DNA of 64,000 nt from Archegozetes longisetosus (GCA_018873245.2 JAEMBT020000008.1:9020238-9084237), one strand, 5' to 3'. Numbered from the stretch's first letter, positions 23,573-37,889 are shown. Notes: generated by a model not told the origin, from the letters alone. Numbers and translations are program-made.

Positions 23573-25351
23573 TTTATTGTGCTGGTGATAAGTGTTGAAA
23601 AATTGATTTTAGGATACAATTCATATAGGATTTTGTCATACGGTCAATAAAAGGGTCTCGCCTTCTATTGTAATAATGATCTCTCTATTTATTATTTATT
23701 TTTAGGTTCAATTTTCATATGATTTGAGCTGATTTTAGGAAAAAAATAGCGACTATTTAAGTGATTCATAATTGAGCTGATAGTCAGTGATCGTATCTTA
23801 TATAATGCAGGCAAATTGAAGGCAAATTGAAGCTAGGCGTTTTTGCTATAATATGCAAGTTTTCGTTTGACTAACATTTTTCAGGGATAAATTCAGTATT
23901 TATTTTCATTATATCCTTGTTTTCTCAGATAGTAGTAAAAAACATAACATTTTCCTATTTCAGTGAATAAGTTAACGAGTGACCGAAAAAGTCATCAATA
24001 TTGAGTAATATCCTAAAACAATTTTTCCATATATTACTAATTTGAAAAACATACTAATCCAGTCACGATAAAGTTAACAATTCGTATGAATCGATGAACA
24101 AATGCGCACAAATTAATGGGTTTATTAATTATGAATTGATATAAATCTAACACTGACTATAACTATTCTAAAAAGTTTTGTCATTTTGTTTAATTTAATG
24201 TTTTGTTTTGTTACTCAAGCGATTGAATGCAATGAATAGATTTCAATTCTGATCGATTATAAGAGTTGTTGACTCCCGGTGTATTAATTAGTGAAACTAT
24301 TTCTCGAGTCATTATAAGTATAAGCGAGTAAAGGATATGGTTATGAAGTTTCTAATAATGTATAAAGTTTGTTTAGAGTTTGTTTTTAGTCGTGGCCGAA
24401 AGGATATAGAGACAAAATTGAGATAACAATGTTTGATTTAAGAAGTTTGATTAGCTTATTTGAACTTTTTCTGATCTGGATAAATCAATTATAAGTTAAG
24501 TTTGAAAAGAAAATTAGATGATTATTTTATTTCGAGCGAATAATAAGCGTGAATATTTGTTAGAAAATTTAGTTTAAATTAATATGATTGAACACATAAA
24601 AAATAGTTTTCACTCTCTATCTCGTAGACTGGGACTAAAAACAATACTCCAATTGTTTGTTGAGAAGGAAAATAAGAGTGTAAAGAGATTTGACATATTT
24701 TATTGCAATTGAATCAATTAGTAGGTTATTAACAAATTTTCATAGCAAAACACTTATATAATTATTAATAAAACTATAGAAAACAAAGTGAATTGAACTA
24801 AATTGACTTTTATTTTACTCTTTAATGCTAACCATTAATAGAAAGTAAACAATAGAAAGTATTAATATATACTCTTCTACTGTATAATTAATATTGTATT
24901 TGGAACTTTTGTGCTCAATGTCAGTTCTGTACACATTTCTGTACACATTTTTAGTGCTTTTTCTCTTTTTCAAACAATCAGAGCAATGAGAGTAAGTGTT
25001 TCAAAGTGGATTAATAGTCAGTTGAAAACTCATTCAATGGCAAATAATCAATAATACAATAGTTTGAGACAACTTTTGTTCTATTTGAAACACTCTTTCA
25101 TTTGAAATCTACATTTTTCTTAAGAATTCAGAAGTGGTGCTAATCGGCTATTAATACAAATAGTATAATAGAGTAAAAAACAAAAATGTTTCATACATCA
25201 AATTAATGATTATTACATTGAATTGAGAACGAAATGAAAAGTGTTTATCATGTATATCCCTATAAAAAGTACGAATCACTGCCTCTATTGAGAAAAAACG
25301 TTTTGTCAACTTTCTCCCATTTGGTTCAATAGAAAAGTACTTTAGTTTGAA

Positions 25352-25395
25352 TAAGCCAGCTTTTCTTAAGCCAACTTTTCTTAAGTCAACTTTTG
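25352..25395. repeat. Tandem repeat, 15 bp unit
   Basis: Nearly three copies of AAGCCAACTTTTCTT. Confidence 0.85.
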
Positions 25396-26641
25396 TGTGC
25401 TTTTAATTCGGAAGAAAGCAATTATAAATTTATAGTCTATTTAATGCCAAATCTATGTAAAATATCACTGCCTTTTTATCAGGAATATATTACTCTTAGA
25501 CTTATTATTGGTCCCTTTCTTAAGAAAAAGCTGACAAAAAATCCAAAAATGGACTCATTTTTCTTCCATTTCTGTCTCTTTCGTGTAAAAATCGACAACA
25601 AATCAAATTTGAAACCCAATCGAATAAAATATAGTTTTTTGAGATTACAGTTGACCCATAGAAATGAAAAAAACTTATACTTTTTATACTTGAATATAAA
25701 CTATCTTTCAGAGCCTATACTTTAGTTGGAAAGCACTCTCTTATATACATAAATATTAATAAAAAATAATTTATTGTATTTATAGTCGTAGAGCGAGAGA
25801 GCAACAAATCTATTCGTTGTTAGGCATGATATACAAAACTATAAGCAGGAAAGAAGAATATAAGAGAATAAAATAAAAAGTTGAACATTTCATAAACTAA
25901 TCTGAAAATATGATAATCGATATTAGCGCTATAGGAGGGGACAGTTCAGCGTAGGGTAAAGCGAAATAAACAAAACTTTTTTAATATCTATTTATATTCT
26001 CATAGCATTAGTTGCATTATTACAAGTGAATAGACATTGAAATATGGCTATAACAGTTTGCTAAGACTTTTTATTGTTTTAGTAGTCTAAACCTCATTAT
26101 TACCTCGTTATATACTGATAAAGTTCAAAAATATTTCATTTTATTTTAATAGTTTCAATATATAGCAATAAGTGTATTGAAAATGATCACTTTTACACAT
26201 CCATAAAATGAAATTTAAAATCTGGTTAGAAATGAACGTTTGACGAGCAATAAACTTTTGTCTATTTAAAAATTTCAGAGCACTTTTCATTAACGAGGTT
26301 TTACTGTAGGTTAGCGAGTTGAAAAAACAAATAAAAAATCTTGTCCTTCATATCAATAATTTTGAATTTACGCGCTTTTAGGCAAAAATCCACATGATTT
26401 TTATGGGTATGATTTGCTTTACTTTTTGCTCTTAGCCTTACCCTAAACTGACTCGTATTAAAGAGCAGAGAGAGACAGAACAAGAAGAATATTATATTGC
26501 ATAACATAACTTTTATTTTTATGTGCAGCACAAAAGAAAACGTGAATTTATATTTTAGCAAATATTAGCATTTACTCTTTTGTTTGGCTCAGACTACAGT
26601 TATAAAAAATAATAAATGATTGCGTTCTTTATTGGCATTAA

Positions 26642-26664
26642 TGACAAAATCAATCATTTTGTCA
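26642..26664. repeat. Perfect 9 bp inverted repeat, 5 nt spacer
   Basis: TGACAAAAT, spacer CAATC, then ATTTTGTCA. Confidence 0.85.
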
Positions 26665-26768
26665 CAACAGTAAAAGAGATAATTATAAGAGCAGAGAATC
26701 AGTCGAAAGACAGTTTCAAAATTGTGTTTATGCTAGACTTTGCTTCACTTTAATAAGATATTGTATGA

Positions 26769-26789
26769 ATATATATATATATATATATA
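26769..26789. repeat. AT microsatellite
   Basis: About ten AT units, followed by AATAA. Confidence 0.9.
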
Positions 26790-27707
26790 ATAATTGTATT
26801 TTTACTGGTAATTCAATGTGCTTTAATTGACAATAAACTTACAAATAGTTTAAACAAAACCTAACATTGAGTACACATAATCTTCAGGTGTTTTAAAGCT
26901 TAATAACAAAAATATATTATTGTCTATTCTAAACAATGAAATAAGAATTGATTATGGTTTTTCAAAACTAATCATTTTTTGATCAACTTTTTCAGAGTCG
27001 AACATTTTAGTGTTAAACTAGCTCAAATCAAATTGCATAAGAGATTGAAAGAAAAGCAATTTAACCCTGAGTAAAACTTTAGGTTAAAGGCTCACACTAA
27101 CCATTTATCTCATATTCCCAAACAAACTGAAGTTATAAGAAAACGTTCACTAAAAAGGTTGAATAAAATGATAGTTTTGTGGCACACAATCTATATGTGA
27201 ATGAATAAACAAAATAGAAATTCTTTTTTCTTTTGGGTTTCAAATTCTCAGGAATCATTAAAAATGTTTCATTAAATATACGATACGTTAAACTAAATAA
27301 AAACGTTTGCAAAACATTCATTTTTGTATCTATTAATGTACTGCTTATTAATTAGATTAAAGAAAAAAGAATTAATAACTTCTTGAAAGAGTGTATCCTC
27401 ACAGCAAAAGGTCAAATATTGTCTTAACAGAATATTCTATAGATTAATTGATGAAAATGAGTTGATTTTAGTAATGTGCACAACTCCTTAAAAAGCATTA
27501 CATATAAACAGAAACCTCTCGTTGTGAAAAAACTTTGTCGTATATGTGAAAAACCCATTTTTTATTACTTATTAATTATTATTACTAATTGTTTGTGTTT
27601 TTATATAACACCAAAAGTAAGATTATCTGAGAGAAAAGTGAACTTTGTTTAACTTTTAAAGTTACAAAAAGCGTTTTTATTAATATGACTGTCGAAACAA
27701 AACTATG

Positions 27708-27744
27708 AAAATACATTAAAATACATTAAAATACATTAAAATAC
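27708..27744. repeat. Tandem repeat, 10 bp unit
   Basis: About three and a half copies of AAATACATTA. Confidence 0.9.
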
Positions 27745-27871
27745 TTGTCAATAAATGGGATCAATGTTTGCAAATTTATTTGACAAATAAAAATTGATAT
27801 TTCAAAAACAATATTCCGTGTCAATTTATTTCATGCAACGTTTTTTCAAACTTAAAATTTATGTTATGCCT

Positions 27872-27914
27872 CAATAATAGCAATAATAATAATAATAATA
27901 ATAATAACAATAAT
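27872..27914. repeat. AAT microsatellite
   Basis: An array of AAT units with TAGC and AAC interruptions. Confidence 0.9.
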
Positions 27915-29613
27915 GTAGAAAAAGTCGTTATAATAATGTTGAAGGTCAAAGTGAGTTATAACTCAGATTCGCTTTATCTAAATTTGAAGGATGGATATAA
28001 TGCTAATTATGTTAGGTAATTCACTCTTTCTTAACATTTCTTATCACTTTGCATCTGTCCATATCCTTATCTTTAAATATTAAACAATAAATTAAGTGTT
28101 GAGAACTCATCACTCAAACCAAAAGTCTTAACCCACAGTAAAACAATTACAAGTTATGAGAAAAAAGTGCAAAAATTTTGTAGTTTTAAACTGCTCAGTA
28201 ATTGTATTGTTATTGATGTAAAAGAGCTATGAATTAATTGGCTCAACCCTTAATAGCATTTGCATTGCAGTCATACATAAGAGAAAGGCCTGGAGTGTTG
28301 AGTGCAATTTCATTTTTTGAGAACAGATTAGTTTAAGCTCACAAACCGAAAAGCATTTTATAAAAAACTAATTATAACTTTCAATCTTTATGTGCCTTTC
28401 AAATGAAACCTGACTTTAAAGACAAAAATTTGTTATGCATAAGAAAAAAGAAGAAATTTTGTCAATAAGACATCCTCTCGGCCTAAAGCGGTTAGAAATC
28501 GAGTTTTACCATATCTTCAAAACTTAATAACAGGTAAGTGTTGACTGAATTGAATGTTATTTTAAGGTAAGATATTGTTTCTGAGTGTTGTCTAAATTAT
28601 GAAAATACCATTCCGTGCTTTCAACCTCTCATTCCGTAAGAATTATACCCTTTTGACGAATGAAAACACAATGCAGTATAAGGATGAGTGATATCTACAA
28701 TACATTGGGTTTTGTTATGCATTCCAACAAGACGTGGTCTGAAAAATATTTCACTTATTGTTGTCATTATGAATAAGTCTGTCTGTTATACCACACATAC
28801 CACACCCTACGCTAAAAGGTTTCAAATTGAACCAAATACTGTTGAACAGATTTATCATTAACTACTAATGCAAATAAATTGTTCACTCAAAGTCCAAGTC
28901 AAATAATAAACTGCAATTTCATTGCCTACAAATTCTCTAGTCAATATTTCTATTCTTTTTTATTTAACCTTTATTTTTAAACTTATTGGACAAAAGTTAG
29001 TGCTATTTAAGCATTTTCTCTTTGAGACTGTTTCATTACGCGATGAGAACTTCAAACAAATAATTGATTTTGTTGTCAGTCTAGTTATGAACTCGTTTTT
29101 AGAAACAATAATTAAGAAAACAATGTTGATGGCAACAAATTTGTTTTTCAGTTGTATTAATAAAGCTTACAAATGAGTGAATGGGCAAAGATTCCTGACC
29201 TAATCGCACATCTATTTAGTTTTATGTTTAAAAGGCATTTTCAACACAATTTTGTCTTGTCCATCGAAGCTTTAAAGAATGTGCAAATCAATTTCTTTAT
29301 TCATATGAAAATGAAATAACTATACGCATGAAAAATGAGTTTATTTCAATGAATTTGCTCGTGATTGGTATGTGAACACACGTAAGAAATTGTTCGCAAC
29401 GACTGAACAATGACAGAAAACAATGAAACGCTTGAGAAAATTGAAGTGAACAGAAAAATAAAGTTGAAAAAGACGGGCTCTAAAAAACACAAACATTGCA
29501 TAAGAGGTAGAAAAAGAAAAGATTGTTGGAGTGATTTAAACAATTTGAATACCTTAGTTAACCTTGAAAACTAAGAAGTAGTGAAACCTTCATTTCTCGA
29601 GTGGATCCGAAAA

Positions 29614-29667
29614 AGTAAACCTTAAGAAGAGTAAACTTGAACAAGAAGTAAACCTGAACAAGAAGTA
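29614..29667. repeat. Tandem repeat, about 17 bp unit
   Basis: Three near-copies of AAGTAAACCTGAACAAG. Confidence 0.85.
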
Positions 29668-29801
29668 GTATTAGTATAAGAAAAACTACTTCTAGCAGAT
29701 GTTAAAAAAACTCGGAAACCAAAACTAGTTTCTTAAGGTGACTGAAAGGTCGGTTTGAGGACAAAAAGAGGTTAATATAACGCCCGACTAGTATCAGAAA
29801 A

Positions 29802-29872
29802 AATCATCATTTTTTTCATACCTCAAAACATTAAAGAAATCATTTTTTCATACTATGAAAAACATTAACTGA
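29802..29872. repeat. Tandem duplication, about 36 bp
   Basis: AATCAT-T(n)-CATAC-AAAACATTAA occurs twice in a row with small changes. Confidence 0.75.
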
Positions 29873-29997
29873 AGAACTTTATCGATAATAATCACCCCCT
29901 CTTTGAATACATGACTGGCCCTCAGCCCCCATAGATTGCGTCCCCTCTTATTATATAATACTTTTACTATCAAGAAAAAATTCTTTTACTACAAGTG

Positions 29998-30059
29998 CTC
30001 TCTCTCTCTCTCTCTCACTCACTCACTCACTCACTCACTCACTCACTTACTCTCCCTCT
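29998..30059. repeat. Compound CT and CACT microsatellite
   Basis: A CT run is followed by about eight CACT units, then a pyrimidine-rich tail. Confidence 0.95.
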
Positions 30060-31130
30060 TCTTAAGAATGATTGCTATTTGAAGGTATATAAAAAATTCA
30101 GTTCCTTATAGTGAGACTCCAGGTATTTCTAAGTCTGAAAAGTTTTACACCACTATTACGTAATATATCTATTGTTATCGCTTGAGTCAAATTATCTGTA
30201 ATTTTGTCTCTTTTTCTATAATTTTCTTCTCTCATTGTTTATCCGATTGGTTTTTGGTTTCTACTTGTTCATTATTTCAAGTTTAATTGTATGAAAATTA
30301 TCTGTTTTATTCTCGAAGACAGAGTTGTGTCAATTCTTCTCTCAGTTACTCAATCTTTTATTCCTTACGTTAGGTAATCATCTTTTTGAATGTATAACTT
30401 TCCTGAAATTAAAGTGCAATATCTCTCAAAATTTTGCACCCATTTTATAAATAAAGCGCTCATTTTTGTATTTTTGTCATATCATTAACAACAATCGATA
30501 AGTATTTGATCAAAATTTAACCAAAAATGAGTAAAATTTGAGAAGAAAGCAATTAAATGAATGGATGCTAAAAATATTTAATAAAAAACATGAAACGATG
30601 TGAATGCTGAAGAGTTATTTAGATAAAACGATATAAAAACTGAAAGCTTATCGATAGAGTATGAAAAAATACAAATAATTGCAATAAATTGAACATGAGT
30701 TAGACACATTTGGGCATTTCCTAAATTTGAAAGACTAGCAATTTCAAAGATCATAAAAACACATTATTTTATAGATTCTTCAAAGTTTTCAATTTCATGG
30801 TCAAACTCTAAAGCAACGTTTTTTTATACCACAAACACTTTTAGGGAACTAGTATTCCATATAAAAACTGAAAACTAGTTTAGGTAGAGAAGAGAGCTAA
30901 AAAAACGTAGGACTTAATGATTTGATAGTTATTTATCTCAATTAATTTAGAAGAAAGAAGATATATGAGAGTCCAATAACTATTAATCTTGAGAAATAAA
31001 TTTTGATTGCCATATGTAATGGTCATATCTCTGGTTGTAATTACTTAAGTGTTATTCTGAAAGTTAAGTAGTATTAATTTGAAGGTTAAGAAAATAGCTA
31101 TTATTAAACCCCATAACTGAAGCGTTCATT

Positions 31131-31425
31131 CTCATATTCATTACCATTAAATCAAGTTTATTATAAGTAGACCTAAAAACAAAACTCGCCTAATATTATG
31201 TTTTAGCGCAATAGACTTGTAGTTAAATGAATTTTATGCGGGGGGAGAATAACAATAAAACATTTTCTGCTAATCTAAAAACTATTTTCATATTCGTTCG
31301 CATTCAAAAAAACGTTGACTACAAATGAAACCAAAAATAAAAATCACATCAAACCTGATCTAATATAAGATTTTAGAGCAATAGACTTGAAGCTTAGATA
31401 ATTGTTTGCTTAAGAGGGAGAATAA
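31131..31425. repeat. Diverged tandem duplication, two copies of about 120-140 bp
   Basis: Copy 1 is 31131-31252 and copy 2 is 31287-31425. Both begin TCATATTC, share CTAATAT, then TTTTAG(C/A)GCAATAGACTTG, and end GGGAGAATAA. Differences are mostly substitutions plus small insertions. Confidence 0.75.
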
Positions 31426-31779
31426 GATTTTGTGCCTGAAATCTATCCGAAAGTGTGTCACAGGAGATCCAAATATAGTTTTGTTCGCATATTCTCTGTG
31501 TTAGTGTTTTACAGTTTGTATTACTTAAAGGTTTATAACTTCAATCGCGAGCTTTTACTTAAACTCCTATATAAACACATAACTTATTTATAAATATAAC
31601 TTGAATAACACTACTCGTTATCGCTATAAATATAAACTGTTTTACTCTCACCCCAGACTTGTTTTCCAGACGCAATGTCACGGCTAGAGAAGACCATTCA
31701 TTTCTTTTTCGATAGCTTCGAGTGCAATAGTCAACTACAGGAGAACCTATCACTTTCACAATCTATTTGTGTTTCCAAA

Positions 31780-31799
31780 ATATATATATATATATATAT
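31780..31799. repeat. AT microsatellite
   Basis: About ten TA units. Confidence 0.9.
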
Positions 31800-33096
31800 C
31801 TAAAGCAGATTAAGTTTTTACATCTTTTAACGTTTTCTATTTGTTTCTATTCAAATTAATTGTAATTTAATACTATTTTTTCACGGATTAAATACACAGT
31901 CTTTAGACTTATATTAAATTTCTTTTAAAACATGTTTCGTAACCTACAAAAAATAAGCTTTAGTTAAGTTGATATCAAATGAATTTTAAGTAAATTTTCA
32001 GTTTTATGAATGTCAAAATTGAGTTGACTGTAGATTAAATGAATAGAGAGTTATTTAAGCAACTCTTCTTAAAAGCGGATATCTAGTTTAAAAGCTTTTA
32101 TTTAGGCAGAAACAGTTTTGCAACATTTTTTTTAATTCTTTCTTTATAGATTAAGATTATCGATCCAATTGTGAAATTTCACTTTGAGTAACATAATAGT
32201 AAGATATTTTGTATCTTAAAGTGTTTATTGTGCTTGGTTACCATAAATATTCAGTAACTACTTATTTCTATAGAAATATACTTTAAAGTTAATAGTAGCA
32301 CGATTCATTTTTCAGTTTGGTATCACAAATATCTATGAAATCTCGCAATTTTTCAGCCATTACCTAGCTTTTCTTCAGGTTATTCAAGTTTTGATCGCTT
32401 CATATTTGAAAAAAACTGAAAATTTTTCAACTCGTGTACGAAGAGATAGTATGAGAAAAATTTGAAACCTAATATAAAACTAAAATAAATTAAACTCTAA
32501 TTGATTGCCCTAAGATTTCTTTTACGTAAAACTTAAGCTAAAAGTCAATTTTAAAACTGATTTATCTCTGAAGTCGATTTAAGTTTTATTGGAAAAGAGA
32601 TTCTTCTTCAAATACTTAGGATAAAAATTTATTAGTAATTAATGAGTGAATTAATAAGTTGTGGACTAATAGTAGTACTTATTAGAAGTTTAAAAACTTA
32701 GACAAATGCACTTTTTCAATAGGTATCACAAATTTTTAAGTATAAGAAACATAAGGTTTTCAAAAAAGCAAAACAAAATATTGTAATAACAGATATCTAT
32801 CTGTAAATTACTCTCTATTCTTGTTGTTTATTTACTTATTCTCTCAATGACGTGATTTATCAGTATTACAGAGACTTAGCATACATTTAGTATTCGAGTA
32901 CACGTTACACGATATCTAAAGCTATAACTTGATTATGCATTTTGTTATGTCATTATTGCTTGTTATCAATTCTAAAGTTTAATTTTGTTTTCGTTTAGCT
33001 AATAATCATCTATTTGTAGGCATTGTTTTAGACATCTGTGTTTAAATCTAGGGTTTATTTATGGCAATTTTTGTATGCGTTAGTTTTTATAACCGT

Positions 33097-33144
33097 AACT
33101 ATTTTTTGTACTTAGATAACTATTTTTTTGTACTTAGATAACTA
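33097..33144. repeat. Tandem duplication, about 23 bp
   Basis: AACTATTTTTTGTACTTAG occurs twice in a row. Confidence 0.85.
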
Positions 33145-35286
33145 CTTTTATGCCTAGATATCTAGGTTATAACTGCCATAAAAAAGCATTAATCACGCTC
33201 ACTCCGAGAATAAGTGATTTATTCTTCAGGCTTAAGTCAAATTTTAAATTATATCTAAATCTAGAGATTTACCCAATTTTTTATTTGTCATTTACTACTT
33301 TTTCCGACAATTTCTTTTCAGCTAATTATCAGTTTTGAGGTTTAAATCCAAAGTTTTTATTTTTTGATCGTTTATCACATCTGTCTTAACCAGAGTTTGC
33401 AGCAAAAGCAAATAAATGTTTGAAATATTGCTCAATAAAAGTTTCAAATCATAGTCTTTTCCAATCGATTCATTGACTCTTTAACTAATTTCTGAAAATG
33501 CATTTCAAACATGTCTCTCTTTAGTATTGAATATGTTATTTTCAGAAAGTAGTCCAAAATCAGAGAAATAAATGTGTAGTTAGGAAAAAATGTTCTCAAC
33601 ATTTGCCATTGATGAATAGATAGTTAACTTTTAAGAGATTGTGCCTATTTTCGTTGTAGAATATAAGTGAGTTTTGCTGATCATTTTAGAACCTGTTTAT
33701 CTGTTTGCTATTCCAAAACATTGTTCATTACAATTAATCTTTTTTTCATTCACTTTCAGTTCGACTTGTTCTCCAAGCGTCTCTTTTTCTAGTAATTTTG
33801 TTGTAGAAACCAATTTTTAGGATTTCATTTCAAGTAGAGATAGTTATAAATAGCATAACAGCATTGTTGTTTAGGTTAAAATAACATCAGTATTAGAGGA
33901 CAGACTAGTGTCTCTACTTTGTTGGGTTCAAAATCTTCATAAATAGGTCTATGATTATAATTTACTTTCAAATAAATCCAACTTATCACCAAAGAAGTAA
34001 AAAAGCGCGGAAAACATATTATCCATGAGTATTAAGAATTTTTTATTCTTTCTGAAAAATCGGACAAAATTTCAAAAAATTATAATTAACTCTAAAACCT
34101 AGGAGTTTTAGTTAAGCAGAACATACAACATAATCAGACATAATTTTGGTTTTTGCATTATTTAAACTGATTTTTAAGACTTCGATTCTTTTGTCTAACA
34201 GAAAAGATACTGAGATCCGAAAACAGTCTGGCTCTGCATATAACAAATCGCTTGTTTAAATTACTGAACAGTTTTTAGAGCACTTGAGTCCCTTGAACAA
34301 TTTTTGGCTGTCAAGAGATGATTACATAACAAGTAGAGAGACAATTTTGATAAATTATTAAACAATTAAAATGTTTTCCTCAATAGATCATAAGTTTGAT
34401 CATACCTATATTACAAGTAAAATGCAATAGACTTTCTCAGAAAGTTGCATTTGAAAAAATAGTTATGTGAGAATCTTTTTTCTCGATTATAGTTCTTAAC
34501 ACAGATACCTTTATTTTCATAACATCACATCATATACTTTCGGCTTAATTTTTATCTTCAGTGCAGTTTACTTTCACAAGTTTTTATGGAATAATAATGT
34601 GTCTGAAAAGCCTTCTGTGGAAACTTTAGAAACTATATGACATTGATTTTAATCTGACCACCAAAATTAACGACTAAAATGTCTGAGCAGAAAAATACTT
34701 TTCAGATAAGAGTAATTCAATCTTAAGAAAATATTTTCATATAATTCTATAGTTAAAAGTAATCGATTTTTAAACCAAGTCACAACTTTTAGAAATAGTT
34801 TACTGCAACGTTTTTTTTTAAATCGTAGAACTAGTGTAAAGCTTATTAGCTGTACTTTTGAGATTATAGAAAAACACATTAGAGAAAATTCAATTGTTAT
34901 TCTCAGCTATAAATAACTTCAACTCTTCTCATTTATCGATTTAATAACAACAACTCCATATTAATTAAGAAATATTTTCCTTAATTTTGTTCAAAGCTCT
35001 TTCATTACATCTTTATTTTATTGAGTAAAAAACTTAATTCAAATTTCTCAGTAATAGATATTCTATTCGTTTTAGCAAATAAAATATTATCATATCTTCA
35101 ATTGAATGCCAAACATGTGTTGCAATTCAATTCTTGTTTATCGATAGGTTTTTCTTATTTTGTATGATTTGAGAAGTTTTGAAAATCCATTAAATACTCT
35201 TTATTGAATCCTCAAAAGTATAACAAAGTATGAAAACTTTGAAATCCACGAAAACACGAGTAATACATGAGATCCAAACGTTGAGC

Positions 35287-35311
35287 ATAGAGCAAAATGA
35301 TTTTGCTCTAT
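35287..35311. repeat. Perfect 12 bp palindrome, 1 nt spacer
   Basis: ATAGAGCAAAAT, spacer G, then ATTTTGCTCTAT. Confidence 0.92.
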
Positions 35312-37526
35312 TCTAAATCTCACATGCTTTCAATTGAATGTAATGAAGAAAATTTGCATTTTATCACAATATTCTCTAAGATATTTACTAAAATTTAAAT
35401 TTATTTTCTCTGCTATTAAACTTTCGGGTATTCGGGAATAAGCTTACAACCCAAGTGTTAAAGTATATCGAAAGATGAGTTTAGGAAAACATTTTAGGTA
35501 TAAAGTACAAGTTTGATCATATTTTTGTTCAATAAAATGTTTTTAAGAGCTAGTTCTCAACGGAATATTCTGTTAAAGATATTGTATTCAATAATTCATG
35601 AGAAATCATAAATGAATTGAAGGTCTTTTCTCAGGTAATACACAAATAAATAGATGGAAAGTTATCAATGAGAATAAATGTGATTAAAATTGTAAAGTGA
35701 CTCATCTTTAGCTTAAAATATGGCTCAGCTTAACACAATTGAATGCACAGTAAGCTCTAAAACTTACGTTGGGCACAAACAATCAATGAAAAAGGAAAAT
35801 AATTTTAGCGGAAACCGAAAACTAAAGCCTATTATAATGGAGTACGTGCTCTATTACTCTTTATTTTTTGTTGAGAGCAAAACCACGCGATTATCTGCCT
35901 ATTTATATGCAACAGCTTTGGAATATGATGTCCATTAGTGTAGAAGAACTAAACCATAGTCTGATCTGTAAACTAAACTGACATAAGCATTATATGGGAA
36001 AATATAGTGCGCCTCAATAAGTATTAAATAACTTTAAATGCTCTCATCTTCTCAAGCTTTTAAAACTTTAACTCTTTTACGAATGAGTAAAACTTGTGAA
36101 CACGATCCTTGCTTTAGATAAAACATTTGCAGAAAGTGCCAAATCTATTGTTTTTGAGAGCACTATAAATCAAAGTAAAGGCTTCAGAAACAGTTTAAAA
36201 ATTGACTGCAACAGCACCTAAAACAATAGCTCATTTCAAATAGCAGTAAAGATAATACAATTATTTTTCTTCTTTTTCTTTTTATTTCATCAAAACAGTT
36301 CAAAATTTTGCCAAAACAATTGTAGAGCTCTGTTATAATTCCAAAAACAATAAGTGTTTGGAAATAACAGGACAGATAACAATTTCCTAAGAAATAACTT
36401 TAGGTAAACAAAACTCGTTCGACTAAAATAGTTTTATAGCACTTGAAAAGCATTGTTGAGCCCTCTTTTGAGAAGCAAAGGATGTCAATCCTTAAAAAAG
36501 TGGCATCTCATTGAACGCTCAAAGGAGAGAATTTAGCGCACAATTGAAACTTATTGTGGAAGCTGCTCAATAGTGTTCCGTTTGCACGTTTTGTCGCTTT
36601 GCCGGGGATTTTCCACGAGTTGGTTTAGTAGAAAAGTGGAAGTTTCCATTAGTTTTTGTGGTTCAGTATGGCTTGAATTGAGTCATACTTTCGGTGCAAT
36701 CTGTTTTTCGTGTACTACACTCTCTAAAATAGATTCTTTATAATGGGTTTTAGAATAGCCAATCAAATGGTTGCTGATAAATCTAATTATAAGTGCTTCA
36801 ATTTTAGAGCTTCTCATGTTTAAACACTCTGATCAATTGCGAAATATATGATTTTTAGCTGTTTATAAGTTTTCACTAGGTTTTTGTAACTTATTTGACC
36901 CCACGCACAAAAACATTTCGTAGTGTTTGCATATTTTGGAAAATTAAGCTTTAGTTTTGATTCTTATGTTGAGACAAATTTTTATGTTGTATTGAGTAAT
37001 CACTCATTTTTTAGATTTACTTAAAAGTAATTAAGTATTATTTAAATAGGAAAATCGTAGATAAATTTAAAGCTAAATTAATAAAACACTTGTAAAATTT
37101 GGACTCAAATATTAATTATCTAACGAACAAGTAGCTATAGTGCTATTAGTTACAAAGCTTTAGAAGTTTTAATGGGGAACATAAACTTTCAATAAAAATA
37201 ATTGAACCTCTAAAACTTTTAAACTTAAATAATTGCAATTATTCTCTAGTGAGCTATAGATGACAAATATAAGCCAAATATTGAGAAATCAATTGTTTAC
37301 AAAAGTCTAAAAGCTTTAAAAACTGCAGGATCAAAGTTCAGTATTGAGGAGATTTTGTCTATATATATAACTGTTATTTATTAAATAGTATATGGATTTC
37401 AGACATGAAAGAAATAATTTTTGCTTTTGTTATCAAAAAAGGAAATCAATTCTAGGAGCAAACATGTTTACTACTTATATTCCATAAGCGACTGATCCGT
37501 ACTACAAACCCAAAACCCAGAATTAG

Positions 37527-37555
37527 CCGAGAAAGCTCGGACTCGAAATCTCGAG
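37527..37555. repeat. Two adjacent small hairpins with 4 nt loops
   Basis: CCGAG-AAAG-CTCGG is followed two bases later by CTCGA-AATC-TCGAG, inside a GC-richer pocket (37487-37580). Confidence 0.7.
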
Positions 37556-37844
37556 CCCTGAGCCTGAATTGCCAACAGAATTACATAATATTAGGTGAAA
37601 AGGGTGTGTTGCTTAGGAAAGTTAGAGCTCTTCAAGCAATACCGTTACGCAATATTGAATTCCATGAGAACTTTGTTATTCACGCTCTTTTAGGTCTGTT
37701 ATGATTATTATTTTGTTTAAGAGTTTTATTCCTCTGTTTTTATGTGTTTTGCGATCCTGGATCTCTATCCCCTCTTTCTGCAAAGTCTAACTCTGAGCTG
37801 GAACTCAAGTAATTTACTATAAGTGCTATTGCAAAATATATACC

Positions 37845-37889
<45 letters not shown>
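37845..37889. repeat. AAT microsatellite
   Basis: About fifteen uninterrupted AAT units. Confidence 0.95.

Larger units (their letters stand above)
20711..31130. other. Non-coding downstream of headcase
   Basis: No gene was recognised; the short frames are AT-rich with no family similarity. Content is limited to the tandem repeats, AT and AAT arrays and the inverted repeat listed separately. Confidence 0.5.

Noticed and set aside
25393..25725. Open frame of 110 codons
   Set aside because: No recognised similarity, composition as expected by chance, and no splice context.
36604..36653. Kappa-B-like sites GGGATTTTCC and GGAAGTTTCC
   Set aside because: Single short motifs in a region with no gene; such matches are expected by chance at this length.
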